This document shows, piece by piece, positions 56,915-64,000 of a stretch of 64,000 nucleotides of DNA. The notes beneath the pieces are model-generated. The model ran no database searches. It had not been told where the DNA came from and saw nothing but the letters and a program-made list of their open reading frames with translations. Numbering within the stretch: the stretch's first letter is position 1; every line of letters starts with the position of its first letter. This DNA comes from Leptospira sp. B5-022 (GTDB lineage: Bacteria > Spirochaetota > Leptospiria > Leptospirales > Leptospiraceae), in contig NZ_ANIJ01000022.1 of NCBI RefSeq assembly GCF_000347035.1, positions 186,001-250,000 of the forward strand, in the 5' to 3' direction. Made by a program: the position numbers and the translations under genes.

Positions 56915-58153
56915 ATGTCCGAATTCTTATCTAAATTTTTGCCGAATGAAAAACTAAAAGCGGAATACACTGCGGTTTTACAAAATCCTAAACTAATTAC
57001 CGTCGTTTTTCTCGTTTTGTATTCCTTCTCCTCGATTTGTGTGTGGAAAAAATATTCTTGGAGTCCGAGTTCTCAGATAAATTTTGGGAAAGAATTTGCG
57101 GATCAAAATAAAGAGCAAACTCCTCCGGGCGCGATCGTATTCTTAGGTGAGGAGGGGAACTTAGGTGCAGGCTACGACGGACAGATCTTTTATTATTATT
57201 CTAGAATGTTATCCGGCTTTAGCCTGGATTGGCCTAAAGGTTTTGAGACCAGTTTTAGGGCTCCTAGAATAGGTTATCCGCTATTAGTCTCTCCATTCGG
57301 CTGGTTCGGAATGTATGGGACCATCTTAGGGATGTATATACTGAATCTGGGGATTTTCTATCTTTCTTATCTTGCGATCCGAGACTTACTGCCGGACTCC
57401 AAAAAATATGTAAGCGCATTCTATCTACTCTCGCCGTTCGCCTTAGGAAGTTATATTTTGCTCGTATCAGACACGGTAATGATGGGACTAAGCGTTCTAG
57501 CGTATTGGTCTTTTATCAAAAAAAGATTTATAACCTTCTCTTTACTCGCCGGTCTTGCCATTCTTACGAAAGAACAGGCTGTCTTTTTGTTTTTCCCATT
57601 GGGACTTGCCACATTATTCCAAAAGGAATTCAAAAAAAGTATCTGGGTGGCTTCCTCTTTGATTTTACCTGGGGCCTGGAGTCTCTATCTTAGGACCCAA
57701 TTCCCGGAATGGACCCCGGGAAGTTTAAGCCATTTCTTTGATCCGTTCGGCGGGCTTATAGGATATTTTGGGGAACTCCGACAGGCTCTCCTTTCAGAAG
57801 ATAGGAATTTTATCCTACTGATTAAAAAATTCTCCAGAATTCCATTGGTACTTCTGCTCGTATCCGGGACCTACCTGTTATTCAGAGGCGATTGGAAGAA
57901 AGGACTGGAATTTAGGTTAGGTTTTGGAATTCTTTTATTAACCGCGTATGCCGGAGGTTATATTCTTTACTGGGCCACTTACGAAAACGTTTCCAGAATG
58001 TTTACATTCAGCCTTCCGTTATTAATTTTTTGGGAAAAAGAAGATGATAACCTTCCGAGCGGAATCTATTGGGCTCTAACCGGCATTATTCTAGTTTCGT
58101 TTTTAATAAAATTGGCATTCGTTTCCAAACCCCTACGTCACTTGGTCTGGTAA
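56915..58153 (+). CDS. GT-C-like polytopic membrane protein
   Basis: A 412-residue inner-membrane protein with about ten TM helices. The first large loop has AGYDGQIFYYYSRML and RAPRIGYPLL, a pattern seen in a family proposed to act in cell-surface glycopolymer formation. Probably a lipid-linked-sugar glycosyltransferase. It follows the SGNH gene by a single base, so fur, SGNH and this gene form one transcript. Confidence 0.7.
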   Translation: MSEFLSKFLPNEKLKAEYTAVLQNPKLITVVFLVLYSFSSICVWKKYSWSPSSQINFGKEFADQNKEQTPPGAIVFLGEEGNLGAGYDGQIFYYYSRMLSGFSLDWPKGFETSFRAPRIGYPLLVSPFGWFGMYGTILGMYILNLGIFYLSYLAIRDLLPDSKKYVSAFYLLSPFALGSYILLVSDTVMMGLSVLAYWSFIKKRFITFSLLAGLAILTKEQAVFLFFPLGLATLFQKEFKKSIWVASSLILPGAWSLYLRTQFPEWTPGSLSHFFDPFGGLIGYFGELRQALLSEDRNFILLIKKFSRIPLVLLLVSGTYLLFRGDWKKGLEFRLGFGILLLTAYAGGYILYWATYENVSRMFTFSLPLLIFWEKEDDNLPSGIYWALTGIILVSFLIKLAFVSKPLRHLVW

Positions 58154-58462
58154 TTAGGCTCCTATCCCTGCGATTGTTTTTTTTGCGGTGAGTCTCTACA
58201 AAAATTTTCTTAGACTTGATTCTTCTTATAAAAGAATTAGAATGGTCTTATTGTAGGTCCGCTGTTCAGAAATCCGCACGTGTCATTGTAATCAGATCGG
58301 TGAAATCCGAGCTTTGCTTCTCTTAGAAACCCTGCTATCCGCGATTTTGCCGTCGTTCAAATCAATCCCGCTGTTCTTAAAGAGTGTTATGTCTTTATTG
58401 TTGGCGAATTGGTCTCCCGTTTGCGAGTCGGAAGCTGCCTAAATTTTTTGTTCGAGGAAAGC
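58154..58462. promoter_or_regulatory. Long leader region upstream of the RRM gene
   Basis: About 310 bases without a convincing gene. The RRM gene has an AGGA site just before its ATG, so the rest is promoter and 5' untranslated region. A TATAAA-like box lies near 58226 but no clear -35 partner is seen. Long leaders are common on genes for small RNA-binding proteins that regulate their own mRNA. Confidence 0.35.
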
Positions 58463-58720
58463 ATGCAGAATCGCAAACTTTTTGTAGGAAATCTTAATTA
58501 CTCAGTTCGCCAGCAGGAAATCAGTGACCTGTTCTCCAACTACGGAGAAGTAGCTTATGCGAAAGTAATTGAAGGTAAAGGATTCGGATTCGTGGAAATG
58601 GCTAGCGAGGAGCAAGCCGAAAACGCGAAGAACAGTCTAAACGGAACCGAGTTCAAAGGTAGAACTTTGAATATCGATATCGCAAAACCACAGACTTTCA
58701 ACAAACCAAGAAGACATTAA
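58463..58720 (+). CDS. RRM-type RNA-binding protein
   Basis: An 85-residue single RNA recognition motif protein. RNP2 is KLFVGNLNY (about 4-12) and RNP1 is GKGFGFVEM (about 40-48). I start it at ATG 58463, behind GAGGAAAGC; a longer frame from TTG 58409 has no homology. Such proteins bind single-stranded RNA and are common in cyanobacteria and spirochaetes. A strong terminator follows the stop. Confidence 0.9.
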   Translation: MQNRKLFVGNLNYSVRQQEISDLFSNYGEVAYAKVIEGKGFGFVEMASEEQAENAKNSLNGTEFKGRTLNIDIAKPQTFNKPRRH

Positions 58721-58728
58721 GATCTATT

Positions 58729-58756
58729 CTCGGGGAGGGTGACTTCCCCGAGTTTT
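58729..58756 (+). terminator. Rho-independent terminator after the RRM gene
   Basis: CTCGGGGA (58729-58736) and TCCCCGAG (58745-58752) form an 8-bp stem with an 8-nt loop, then TTTT. Confidence 0.85.
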
Positions 58757-58766
58757 CCTATCCATT

Positions 58767-59249
58767 TTACTTTTTCTCATATCCCAAAAGGGAAGTGTAT
58801 GGATCTCCTTCCAGGCCCAAAAGTTCCGCAAATGCCGCTTCGGTACTTTTTCCGGCTTTCTTTTTTTCCATAACGGACAATCTAAAAGTCTCTCCCTTTT
58901 CTTTCAGGATCTTCTCTTCAATAATCATATGCAGATACGCGATCTGTTTTTTGGGAGGAAAGCGTTGCGCCACAATTTCCACTTTTTCTGATCCCAATCG
59001 GAATCTACAAATGAGAGAGGGGACATTACCCAGAACCCTTTCCGAAAGTTGAAAATTCGGATAAGAAGAAAAAGACTCTAAAACTTTCAGCAGAGAAGGT
59101 TTTAACTCGCAAATAATATCTATATCGGAATCAGGAAGATCCACTCCGATCGGAATGGAACCTACGAATTCTGGAGAGAATTCGGAAAGGGTTTGCAGAA
59201 TGTGATGGTCTTTTAGAAGTGAAGCACAATCCGAAAATCGGTTTGTCAT
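58767..59249 (-). CDS. Nucleotidyltransferase-like protein (DUF4269 type)
   Basis: A 160-residue protein with a polymerase-beta-type nucleotidyltransferase core: VGSIPIGVDLPDSDIDIICEL (about 28-48) has the G-S ... D-x-D pattern that holds magnesium. The remaining part matches the small DUF4269 family. Target molecule unknown. It converges on the RRM gene, separated by its terminator. Confidence 0.7.
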   Translation of the reverse strand: MTNRFSDCASLLKDHHILQTLSEFSPEFVGSIPIGVDLPDSDIDIICELKPSLLKVLESFSSYPNFQLSERVLGNVPSLICRFRLGSEKVEIVAQRFPPKKQIAYLHMIIEEKILKEKGETFRLSVMEKKKAGKSTEAAFAELLGLEGDPYTSLLGYEKK

Positions 59250-59267
59250 CCGGACAAAAGTAGGCGA

Positions 59268-59621
59268 TTAAACGCCTACTTCTTCCTCTGCGTCCTCGTT
59301 TTCTTCTTCTACGTTTAGAAGTTCCACGAGCTCTTTATAGGCTCTTTCTTTTTCTACAACGCCTGTTTTCTTAATCGCTTTTTTGAGGACATCGTCCCAT
59401 TTCTTCTGGGGAAGGATCACTTGCATCTCTTCCAAAACTTCCAGAATATTGATATCGTCCTTTGTATTAAAGATCTCTGTAGCGTCGTAACGGAATAATC
59501 CGGAAAGTTGATCGATAAAATCGCCGACTCCGTTTCCGCCTCCGCGTTTATCTAGGGCCTCTTGTTTTTTTTGTGCTTTGCGGAGATCTCTTTCTCGTCT
59601 CTCCAATTCGGTTCGTTTCAT
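59268..59621 (-). CDS. Conserved-looking hypothetical protein
   Basis: Starts at ATG 59621 with a GAGAGGG site (117 residues); the upstream frame to 59717 is less likely. A charged N-terminal helix (TELERRERDLRKAQKKQEAL), a Gly-rich hinge, a helical middle (IDQLSGLFRYDATEIFNTKDD; INILEVLEEMQVI) and an acidic tail. No family recognised. Possibly cotranscribed with the nucleotidyltransferase gene that starts 18 bp after its stop. Confidence 0.6.
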   Translation of the reverse strand: MKRTELERRERDLRKAQKKQEALDKRGGGNGVGDFIDQLSGLFRYDATEIFNTKDDINILEVLEEMQVILPQKKWDDVLKKAIKKTGVVEKERAYKELVELLNVEEENEDAEEEVGV

Positions 59622-59915
59622 AAAAGAACCCTCTCTTATCGGCTCTACCTGCCATAATTTCGAATTCAGCTCAGGGGCAAAGAAAAAACCCTTTGAAAAC
59701 TGATTAGAAAAACCCATGTAAGCTGCCGATCTGGCGGAAGATTGGATTTGATTTGCAAAAGTTCCCTTTTAAAGGGAGGAAAATTCCGTAGAATCAGTCC
59801 AAACTTTCATTCCTATAAAATTAGACCGGCATAAAAGGAAAATTCTTTCCAAAGAACGGATGTTTTCGGCCTTTTTCGTACAACCGTTTTTGAAAAAGTA
59901 GGATGCTCTAACCGA

Positions 59916-61445
59916 CTAACGAGGACCCATGGAGGATTTGGGGATCCTATATTCTTTTTGGATCCTTTGGTTCGCAGAGGCTATACTTTCCTTATCCAAA
60001 ACAATGTCTGTTCCATCATCCAATCGAATCGTAACGTACCTTGACTTCGAGGACTTTACTTCGTTGGAAATGTCTTCAATCGATTGAACAGCTTTGCCAT
60101 TCACTTGATCCACTAGTCTTCCTGAAACTTCGTGATAACCTTGGTTGGATTCGTCCGGGATCACCTGGGAAAGTAATACAAATTTACCCTCTTTTTTGTC
60201 CCCCGTAGAAAACTTATGATAATCGAATATGTATAGAAGTTTACGATCTACCTTCGATCTCCAATCTTTTCCCCATTCTAGAAGATATCCTTCCGAAAGT
60301 TCCACAAACAAGAAGCCGCCATCGAAATAGTATTCCGACTTGGACCCTAAATTTCTATGAGGGATACGGATCGAGGAATAGGGGAATACTTTTAAAGTGA
60401 GTTGGACTTCTTCTTCTTTGCCGGATCGAATAATTTTAACAGGGACTTTTTTCCCGATTTGGTAGCCGAACTCGTCTCCTAAATGGGCGATATAAGAGAG
60501 GACTTGTTTGCCGTATTTCGGATGTTGAAAATATCCTTTGGAATCTATCTTTTTGCCGCCGAATTCCAGGATCACATCACCGATCTTTAATATTCCATCT
60601 GCGGAACTATCAGGCAGTATCTCCGCTACCAAAATCCCCTGGTCTTTTGTTTTAAGGGAATAATAATCTTTGGTGGCCTTATCCATAATCGGCCTATAAC
60701 GAAAACCTTTAAAAGGGATCTCGGTCTTACCGAATTCTCCCAAAAATTTGCTGATCAAAAAAGAAGGGATCGCTCGGCCTGAGTTCTTATCCCCCGAAAA
60801 ATCGAAAAGTATCCCGCTTACTTTCCCTTTTTCTAATAGAACTTCTCCGTTTCCGTTCAATGTTTCGGTGGAGTTCACGTCCAAAACAGGCAGTTCCACC
60901 ATTCCTTGCGGATATTGGTCCAGATCCATACTAATCAACGCGCCGGAAGCGGATTGAATGGAACCTGAATTATCCAATTGGTAGATGGAAACCTGTCTAG
61001 GATAATCAATCTCTTTGTGGAATTCGAACGGGATCAGATCTTTGAAAAAATTCTCTTCTTCTATTTTTAATAATGCCAGATCGGATTCGGAGTCTTGTCT
61101 TGCAATAATCGCCTTTGTCTCCGCATAAGAAGAATGTTTTTTCACCTCTATCAATGTGGAATGGGTGAGTAGATGTGCAGGCAATAAGATCTTTTCTCCG
61201 GGAACGACGATCCCTACACCTCTTCTTACCTTTGGATTTTTCTTTTTCCACGGGTTAAAATAATCAGGTTCTTGGTAGGAGATCTTTACCTGGACGATAC
61301 TTTTTTTGTATTCTTCTTCCGCTTTTGCCTGAGAGGCAATCCCGTTTGGAGCGGCGGCCTTCGGAGAAACTTTCGGCTTTTTCGCGGCAAGTCCGGAACT
61401 AAAAACAAAAATGCCGATAATGAGGAGAAGGATCTTGGATCTCAC
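59916..61445 (-). CDS. HtrA-like protein lacking the catalytic serine, with PDZ domain
   Basis: A 509-residue exported protein (signal peptide about 1-20) parallel to the HtrA-like gene just upstream. The trypsin-like domain (about 45-240) keeps His91 (PAHLL) and Asp122 (SDLALLK), but the nucleophile motif GNSGGP reads GNGEVLL (198-204), with no Ser. A PDZ domain (about 245-360) has GILVAEILPDSSADGILKIGDVIL. It is likely an inactive pseudo-protease acting as chaperone or regulator of its neighbour. The start is 3 bp after the stop of the active HtrA gene, so they are cotranscribed. Confidence 0.8.
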   Translation of the reverse strand: MRSKILLLIIGIFVFSSGLAAKKPKVSPKAAAPNGIASQAKAEEEYKKSIVQVKISYQEPDYFNPWKKKNPKVRRGVGIVVPGEKILLPAHLLTHSTLIEVKKHSSYAETKAIIARQDSESDLALLKIEEENFFKDLIPFEFHKEIDYPRQVSIYQLDNSGSIQSASGALISMDLDQYPQGMVELPVLDVNSTETLNGNGEVLLEKGKVSGILFDFSGDKNSGRAIPSFLISKFLGEFGKTEIPFKGFRYRPIMDKATKDYYSLKTKDQGILVAEILPDSSADGILKIGDVILEFGGKKIDSKGYFQHPKYGKQVLSYIAHLGDEFGYQIGKKVPVKIIRSGKEEEVQLTLKVFPYSSIRIPHRNLGSKSEYYFDGGFLFVELSEGYLLEWGKDWRSKVDRKLLYIFDYHKFSTGDKKEGKFVLLSQVIPDESNQGYHEVSGRLVDQVNGKAVQSIEDISNEVKSSKSRYVTIRLDDGTDIVLDKESIASANQRIQKEYRIPKSSMGPR

Positions 61446-61448
61446 GTA

Positions 61449-62909
61449 TTACTCCAAACCGTAGGTGCTTCTGATCTGGGAATCCGCCTTTTGCGTTTCC
61501 TCCCGATCCAAGATCAGCGGTAGATCTATATTCAAAAATTTTAATTTTAAAAATTTGGACTTGGCCCCCGCGATAATCCTTTTCAGGTCCGCAAGGCTGT
61601 TAATCGGTTCCTCGTTGACCGATTCCAGAACCAGATTTAGAAAATAATCGGAGGAAGAATTCACCGGATGGGCCAATTTTCTGTACAATACCACGTCCGC
61701 TTTTTTGGTCCTGCCGATCCCATCTTCTATAAAATAATCGTATCTATATAAGAACTGACTTCCGCCGGAGGTATTTCCACTCCTACTCCAAGCACCCAAT
61801 AGGTCTCTGGACATTTCTTGGAATAATAATCCGCCGATCATGGAATAATCGAAAGGTGTATCGTACCTGTTTCTCATAAAATCGAAATCAGGCATTCTTT
61901 TGGCCTTAAATTCCACATCGATCAGTTTTCCGTTACGGAATACTTTGAATCGGATCGGTTCTCCGGAATACTTATCGTCTACCGTTTCCGTAAAATCCAC
62001 GCGAGCGTCTTTATCTAAAGTAATGGTCCCGTTCCTTCCGATGGCAAGACCGTCTATCTCGGTAAGATAATCTCCTTCTTTCAAATATCCGTCCGCAGAT
62101 CCGTTCGGAAGAATTCTGGTCACGAATACCCCTTCTAAACCGTCGGGGATCCCTTTCGCTTTGCGGAGAGAAATATTAAAAGAATTGAATGTTCCGATGC
62201 CAAGTTCCACATAACCGTCGTATTTTCCGTCTTCTATATCTTTTAGAAAATGACGGATCACTTTAGTGGGGATGAGATAGCCTATATTTTCCCCTTTGGT
62301 AGCAACTTGGAAGGCAACTCCTACCACCTTATTATTTTGGATGGCAGGTCCGCCTGAATTTCCAGGATTGATCGCCGCATCCACTTGCAAAACTAAATGA
62401 CTGTCTACGGAAGAATGTTCGTATTTGGATTGTTCTTTTCTGGAAACGATCCCTCTGGTTACGGAGACCTTATTCCCCCCAATGGGATATCCAACAACGA
62501 TGAGAGAAGAGTTGAGTTCTGGAATTTCTCCTAAGCTGAGCTCGGTCGAATCTTTATAAAATTCCGGGTCTTCCGCCTCTAAAAGTGCCAAGTCGCAGTC
62601 ATGGGCTACATGTAGAATTTTAACCCTGTACCATTCCGTCTGATTGTATCTTTGGACCTGAACGTACTTTGCGTTCGAGATCACATGAGCGTTTGTTAAT
62701 ATTCTTTTGTTTCCGATCAGAAATCCTGTGCCTGAACTTGCTCGGACCCCGTCCGTGGCCCAGGGAGTAAATGCACTGAAAGCCTGGGAATATACTTTGA
62801 TCTGCACGACTGCTTTTCGCACATGATCGAAATCGCTTCTTTCTTCCGAGAAAAGAGGAAAATGAAGGTAGAATACTAGTACGATAAGACCAGATTTCAG
62901 GATCCGCAT
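61449..62909 (-). CDS. HtrA/DegP-like serine protease with PDZ domain
   Basis: A 486-residue exported serine protease. I start at ATG 62909, which places the signal peptide (about 1-21) at the N terminus and lies 7 bp after the apt stop; the frame from 62957 overlaps apt. The catalytic triad is His75 (TNAHV), Asp106 (CDLALLEA) and Ser185 (NPGNSGGP). A PDZ domain (about 245-365) has GVFVTRILPNGSADGYLKEGDYL. A long C-terminal region follows. Cotranscribed with the Ser-less paralog, probably as a functional pair in envelope quality control. Confidence 0.88.
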   Translation of the reverse strand: MRILKSGLIVLVFYLHFPLFSEERSDFDHVRKAVVQIKVYSQAFSAFTPWATDGVRASSGTGFLIGNKRILTNAHVISNAKYVQVQRYNQTEWYRVKILHVAHDCDLALLEAEDPEFYKDSTELSLGEIPELNSSLIVVGYPIGGNKVSVTRGIVSRKEQSKYEHSSVDSHLVLQVDAAINPGNSGGPAIQNNKVVGVAFQVATKGENIGYLIPTKVIRHFLKDIEDGKYDGYVELGIGTFNSFNISLRKAKGIPDGLEGVFVTRILPNGSADGYLKEGDYLTEIDGLAIGRNGTITLDKDARVDFTETVDDKYSGEPIRFKVFRNGKLIDVEFKAKRMPDFDFMRNRYDTPFDYSMIGGLLFQEMSRDLLGAWSRSGNTSGGSQFLYRYDYFIEDGIGRTKKADVVLYRKLAHPVNSSSDYFLNLVLESVNEEPINSLADLKRIIAGAKSKFLKLKFLNIDLPLILDREETQKADSQIRSTYGLE

Positions 62910-62916
62910 GAGATAC

Positions 62917-63450
62917 TTAATGTCCTTCGAATTCGCAGATGGAGAATACGTTAACACCTAGATCTTTGTTTAATTTTGTAGCCCCGCCTAGATCCGGAAG
63001 ATCGATGATGACTCCCGCTTCAGGCACTTCTGCACCTAATTTTTGTAATAATTGAACTGCGGCGATCATCGTCCCTCCAGTCGCAATTAGGTCGTCCATG
63101 ATCAGTATCCTGTCTCCGGGAACTACGGAATCCTTATGTATTTCGATTATATCTTTTCCGTATTCGAGATCGTATTCTTGGGAAACAGTTTCGGAAGGAA
63201 GTTTTCCTTTTTTACGGATCGGAATGAATCCTACACCAAGTTGGAATGCAAGAGGTGCACCTATGATAAACCCTCTGGCTTCGATTCCGGCTACTTTAGT
63301 GATTCCTTTGCTTGTGTACCGGTCCACGAAAGTTCCAATGGTAAGAGCTAAACCTTCCGGATCTAATAATAAGGAAGTGATGTCTCTGAATAGGATTCCT
63401 TTGCGGGGATAATCCGGGATCGTGCGAATTTTGCTTTTAACTATGGACAT
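62917..63450 (-). CDS. apt: Adenine phosphoribosyltransferase
   Basis: Salvages adenine with PRPP to give AMP. I start at ATG 63450 (177 residues, [18 protein letters not shown]), the usual family N terminus; a longer frame from a TTG at 63504 has no support. Motifs: FRDITSLL near the N terminus, [14 protein letters not shown] around 55 and the PRPP-binding [17 protein letters not shown] [14 protein letters not shown] near 125. Its stop is next to the HtrA start. Confidence 0.95.
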   Translation of the reverse strand: MSIVKSKIRTIPDYPRKGILFRDITSLLLDPEGLALTIGTFVDRYTSKGITKVAGIEARGFIIGAPLAFQLGVGFIPIRKKGKLPSETVSQEYDLEYGKDIIEIHKDSVVPGDRILIMDDLIATGGTMIAAVQLLQKLGAEVPEAGVIIDLPDLGGATKLNKDLGVNVFSICEFEGH

Positions 63451-63513
63451 AGGCTCGAAGTCCAATTCCATTTTCCGGAAAGGAACAAACAATTCTTTTT
63501 TCAATGGGAATGA

Positions 63514-63537
63514 GCGGCCTTCGGAAAAGAAGGCCGC
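63514..63537 (-). terminator. Hairpin after htpX
   Basis: GCGGCCTTC (63514-63522) and GAAGGCCGC (63529-63537) form a perfect 9-bp stem with a 6-nt loop, 9 bp past the htpX stop codon. There is no T run directly after it on the minus strand, so termination may be partial. Confidence 0.5.
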
Positions 63538-63546
63538 GAATTTGGT

Positions 63547-64000
63547 TTAGTATGCTTTTGCTCTGAGAGCAGCGATTCTTTCTTCTAGAGGAGGGTGGGT
63601 TGCAAATAAGGATGCAAGTCCCCCGGCTCTGTTGGAAATTTTTAGGGCAGCTATTGTTTCTCCCCTTTGATCGATCGGATCTCTTGTGAAAGCGACTTTT
63701 AGTCTTTCCAAGGCAGCGATCATGCTGGATCTTCCCGCCAATTTTGCTCCACCGGCGTCGGCTCTGTATTCTCTCGCTCTGGAAACATAAGCGACTACGA
63801 TAGAACCTAAAAGTCCGAAAACCACCATCAAAAGTTGTCTGATCATGAACTCCATAAAGAATCCACCACCGGATCCTCTTTCATCATTACGACTCAATTG
63901 AGAAACGATCACTTTACTTACGATCCAAGAGAAGAAGATCACGAACGAGTTGATCACTCCCTGCACCAAGGTCATGGTTACCATGTCTCCGTTGGCTACG
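63547..64000 (-). CDS. htpX: Protease HtpX, C-terminal part (runs off the window)
   Basis: A partial frame: the coding sequence continues past base 64000, where the first codons read VANGD before MVTM, matching the family motif that follows the HExxH zinc helix. Visible are a TM helix (VINSFVIFFSWIV), the third-ligand motif AREYRADAGG and the C-terminal ATHPPLEERIAALR. HtpX is an inner-membrane zinc protease for misfolded membrane proteins, here next to an HtrA pair. Confidence 0.9.
   Translation of the reverse strand, partial: VANGDMVTMTLVQGVINSFVIFFSWIVSKVIVSQLSRNDERGSGGGFFMEFMIRQLLMVVFGLLGSIVVAYVSRAREYRADAGGAKLAGRSSMIAALERLKVAFTRDPIDQRGETIAALKISNRAGGLASLFATHPPLEERIAALRAKAY

Overview
The window reads as a chromosomal segment of a Leptospira-type spirochaete. 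No rRNA or species marker is present, so this rests on gene content: an LruC-domain lipoprotein, DUF1574-type SGNH proteins paired with MBOAT acyltransferases, many short lipoproteins with spirochaetal (loose) lipoboxes, a 7TMR-DISM sensor, TTG and GTG starts, and short intergenic palindromes of the GTTGGAAYTCCAAC / GTAGGAGTTCYTAC type. Base composition looks even and moderate by eye. I see no phage, insertion sequence, CRISPR array, tRNA or rRNA.

Layout. 0.1-2 kb (minus): shikimate kinase, an HDOD protein and CheD. 2.2-9.5 kb (plus): TraB/PrgY-like protein, 7TMR-DISM/PAS/ATPase sensor, FlgO-like lipoprotein, small exported protein, UDP-glucose pyrophosphorylase, EAL-like protein. 9.5-13.3 kb: an intergenic repeat, then a secreted papain-like protease with four FN3 domains, a small exported protein and a Sco1-like protein without copper ligands (minus). 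13.4-19.4 kb (minus): a self-contained TonB system made of three lipoproteins, a TonB-dependent receptor, a Cys-rich lipoprotein, ExbB, ExbD and TonB. 19.7-25.8 kb (minus): TerC, both methylmalonyl-CoA mutase subunits and the MeaB GTPase. 25.9-32.5 kb (plus): YhhN protein, ferritin-like protein with a histone-H1-like tail, PLP enzyme, BASS transporter, L33, a DksA-like protein without its zinc cysteines, and an O-antigen-ligase-like protein. 32.6-36.8 kb (minus): PrsW-like protease, LruC-domain stalk protein, menaquinone methyltransferase. 36.9-37.8 kb (plus): a second ExbB/ExbD pair. 37.8-47.8 kb (minus): a tightly packed envelope-glycan cluster (GT87, GT4, GT-C-like protein, two MBOAT + SGNH pairs, MazG). 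47.8-51.5 kb (plus): QueA, a Lon-like protease with no Walker A motif, a repeat-rich gap, YbaB. 51.5-54.7 kb: M30-type metalloprotease, two lipoproteins, one of them with leucine-rich repeats. 54.9-58.2 kb (plus): Fur-family regulator translationally coupled to a third SGNH protein and a GT-C-like membrane protein. 58.4-64 kb: RRM protein, nucleotidyltransferase, hypothetical protein, a pair of HtrA-like proteins (one without its catalytic serine), adenine phosphoribosyltransferase and a partial HtpX.

How the parts fit. The dominant theme is the cell envelope: TonB-driven uptake, O-acylation and glycosylation of surface glycan, periplasmic proteolysis and quality control (HtrA pair, HtpX, PrsW-like protein, papain-like and M30 proteases), and many lipoproteins. 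The mutase module belongs to propionyl-/methylmalonyl-CoA metabolism. Several proteins keep a recognisable fold but have lost key residues (Sco1-like, HtrA-like, Lon-like, DksA-like, EAL-like, HDOD), which suggests repurposing as binding or regulatory proteins. The strongest candidates for undescribed biology are the ferritin-like/H1-tail fusion, the TonB operon with its Cys-rich lipoproteins, the active/inactive HtrA pair and the doubled MBOAT-SGNH cassette.
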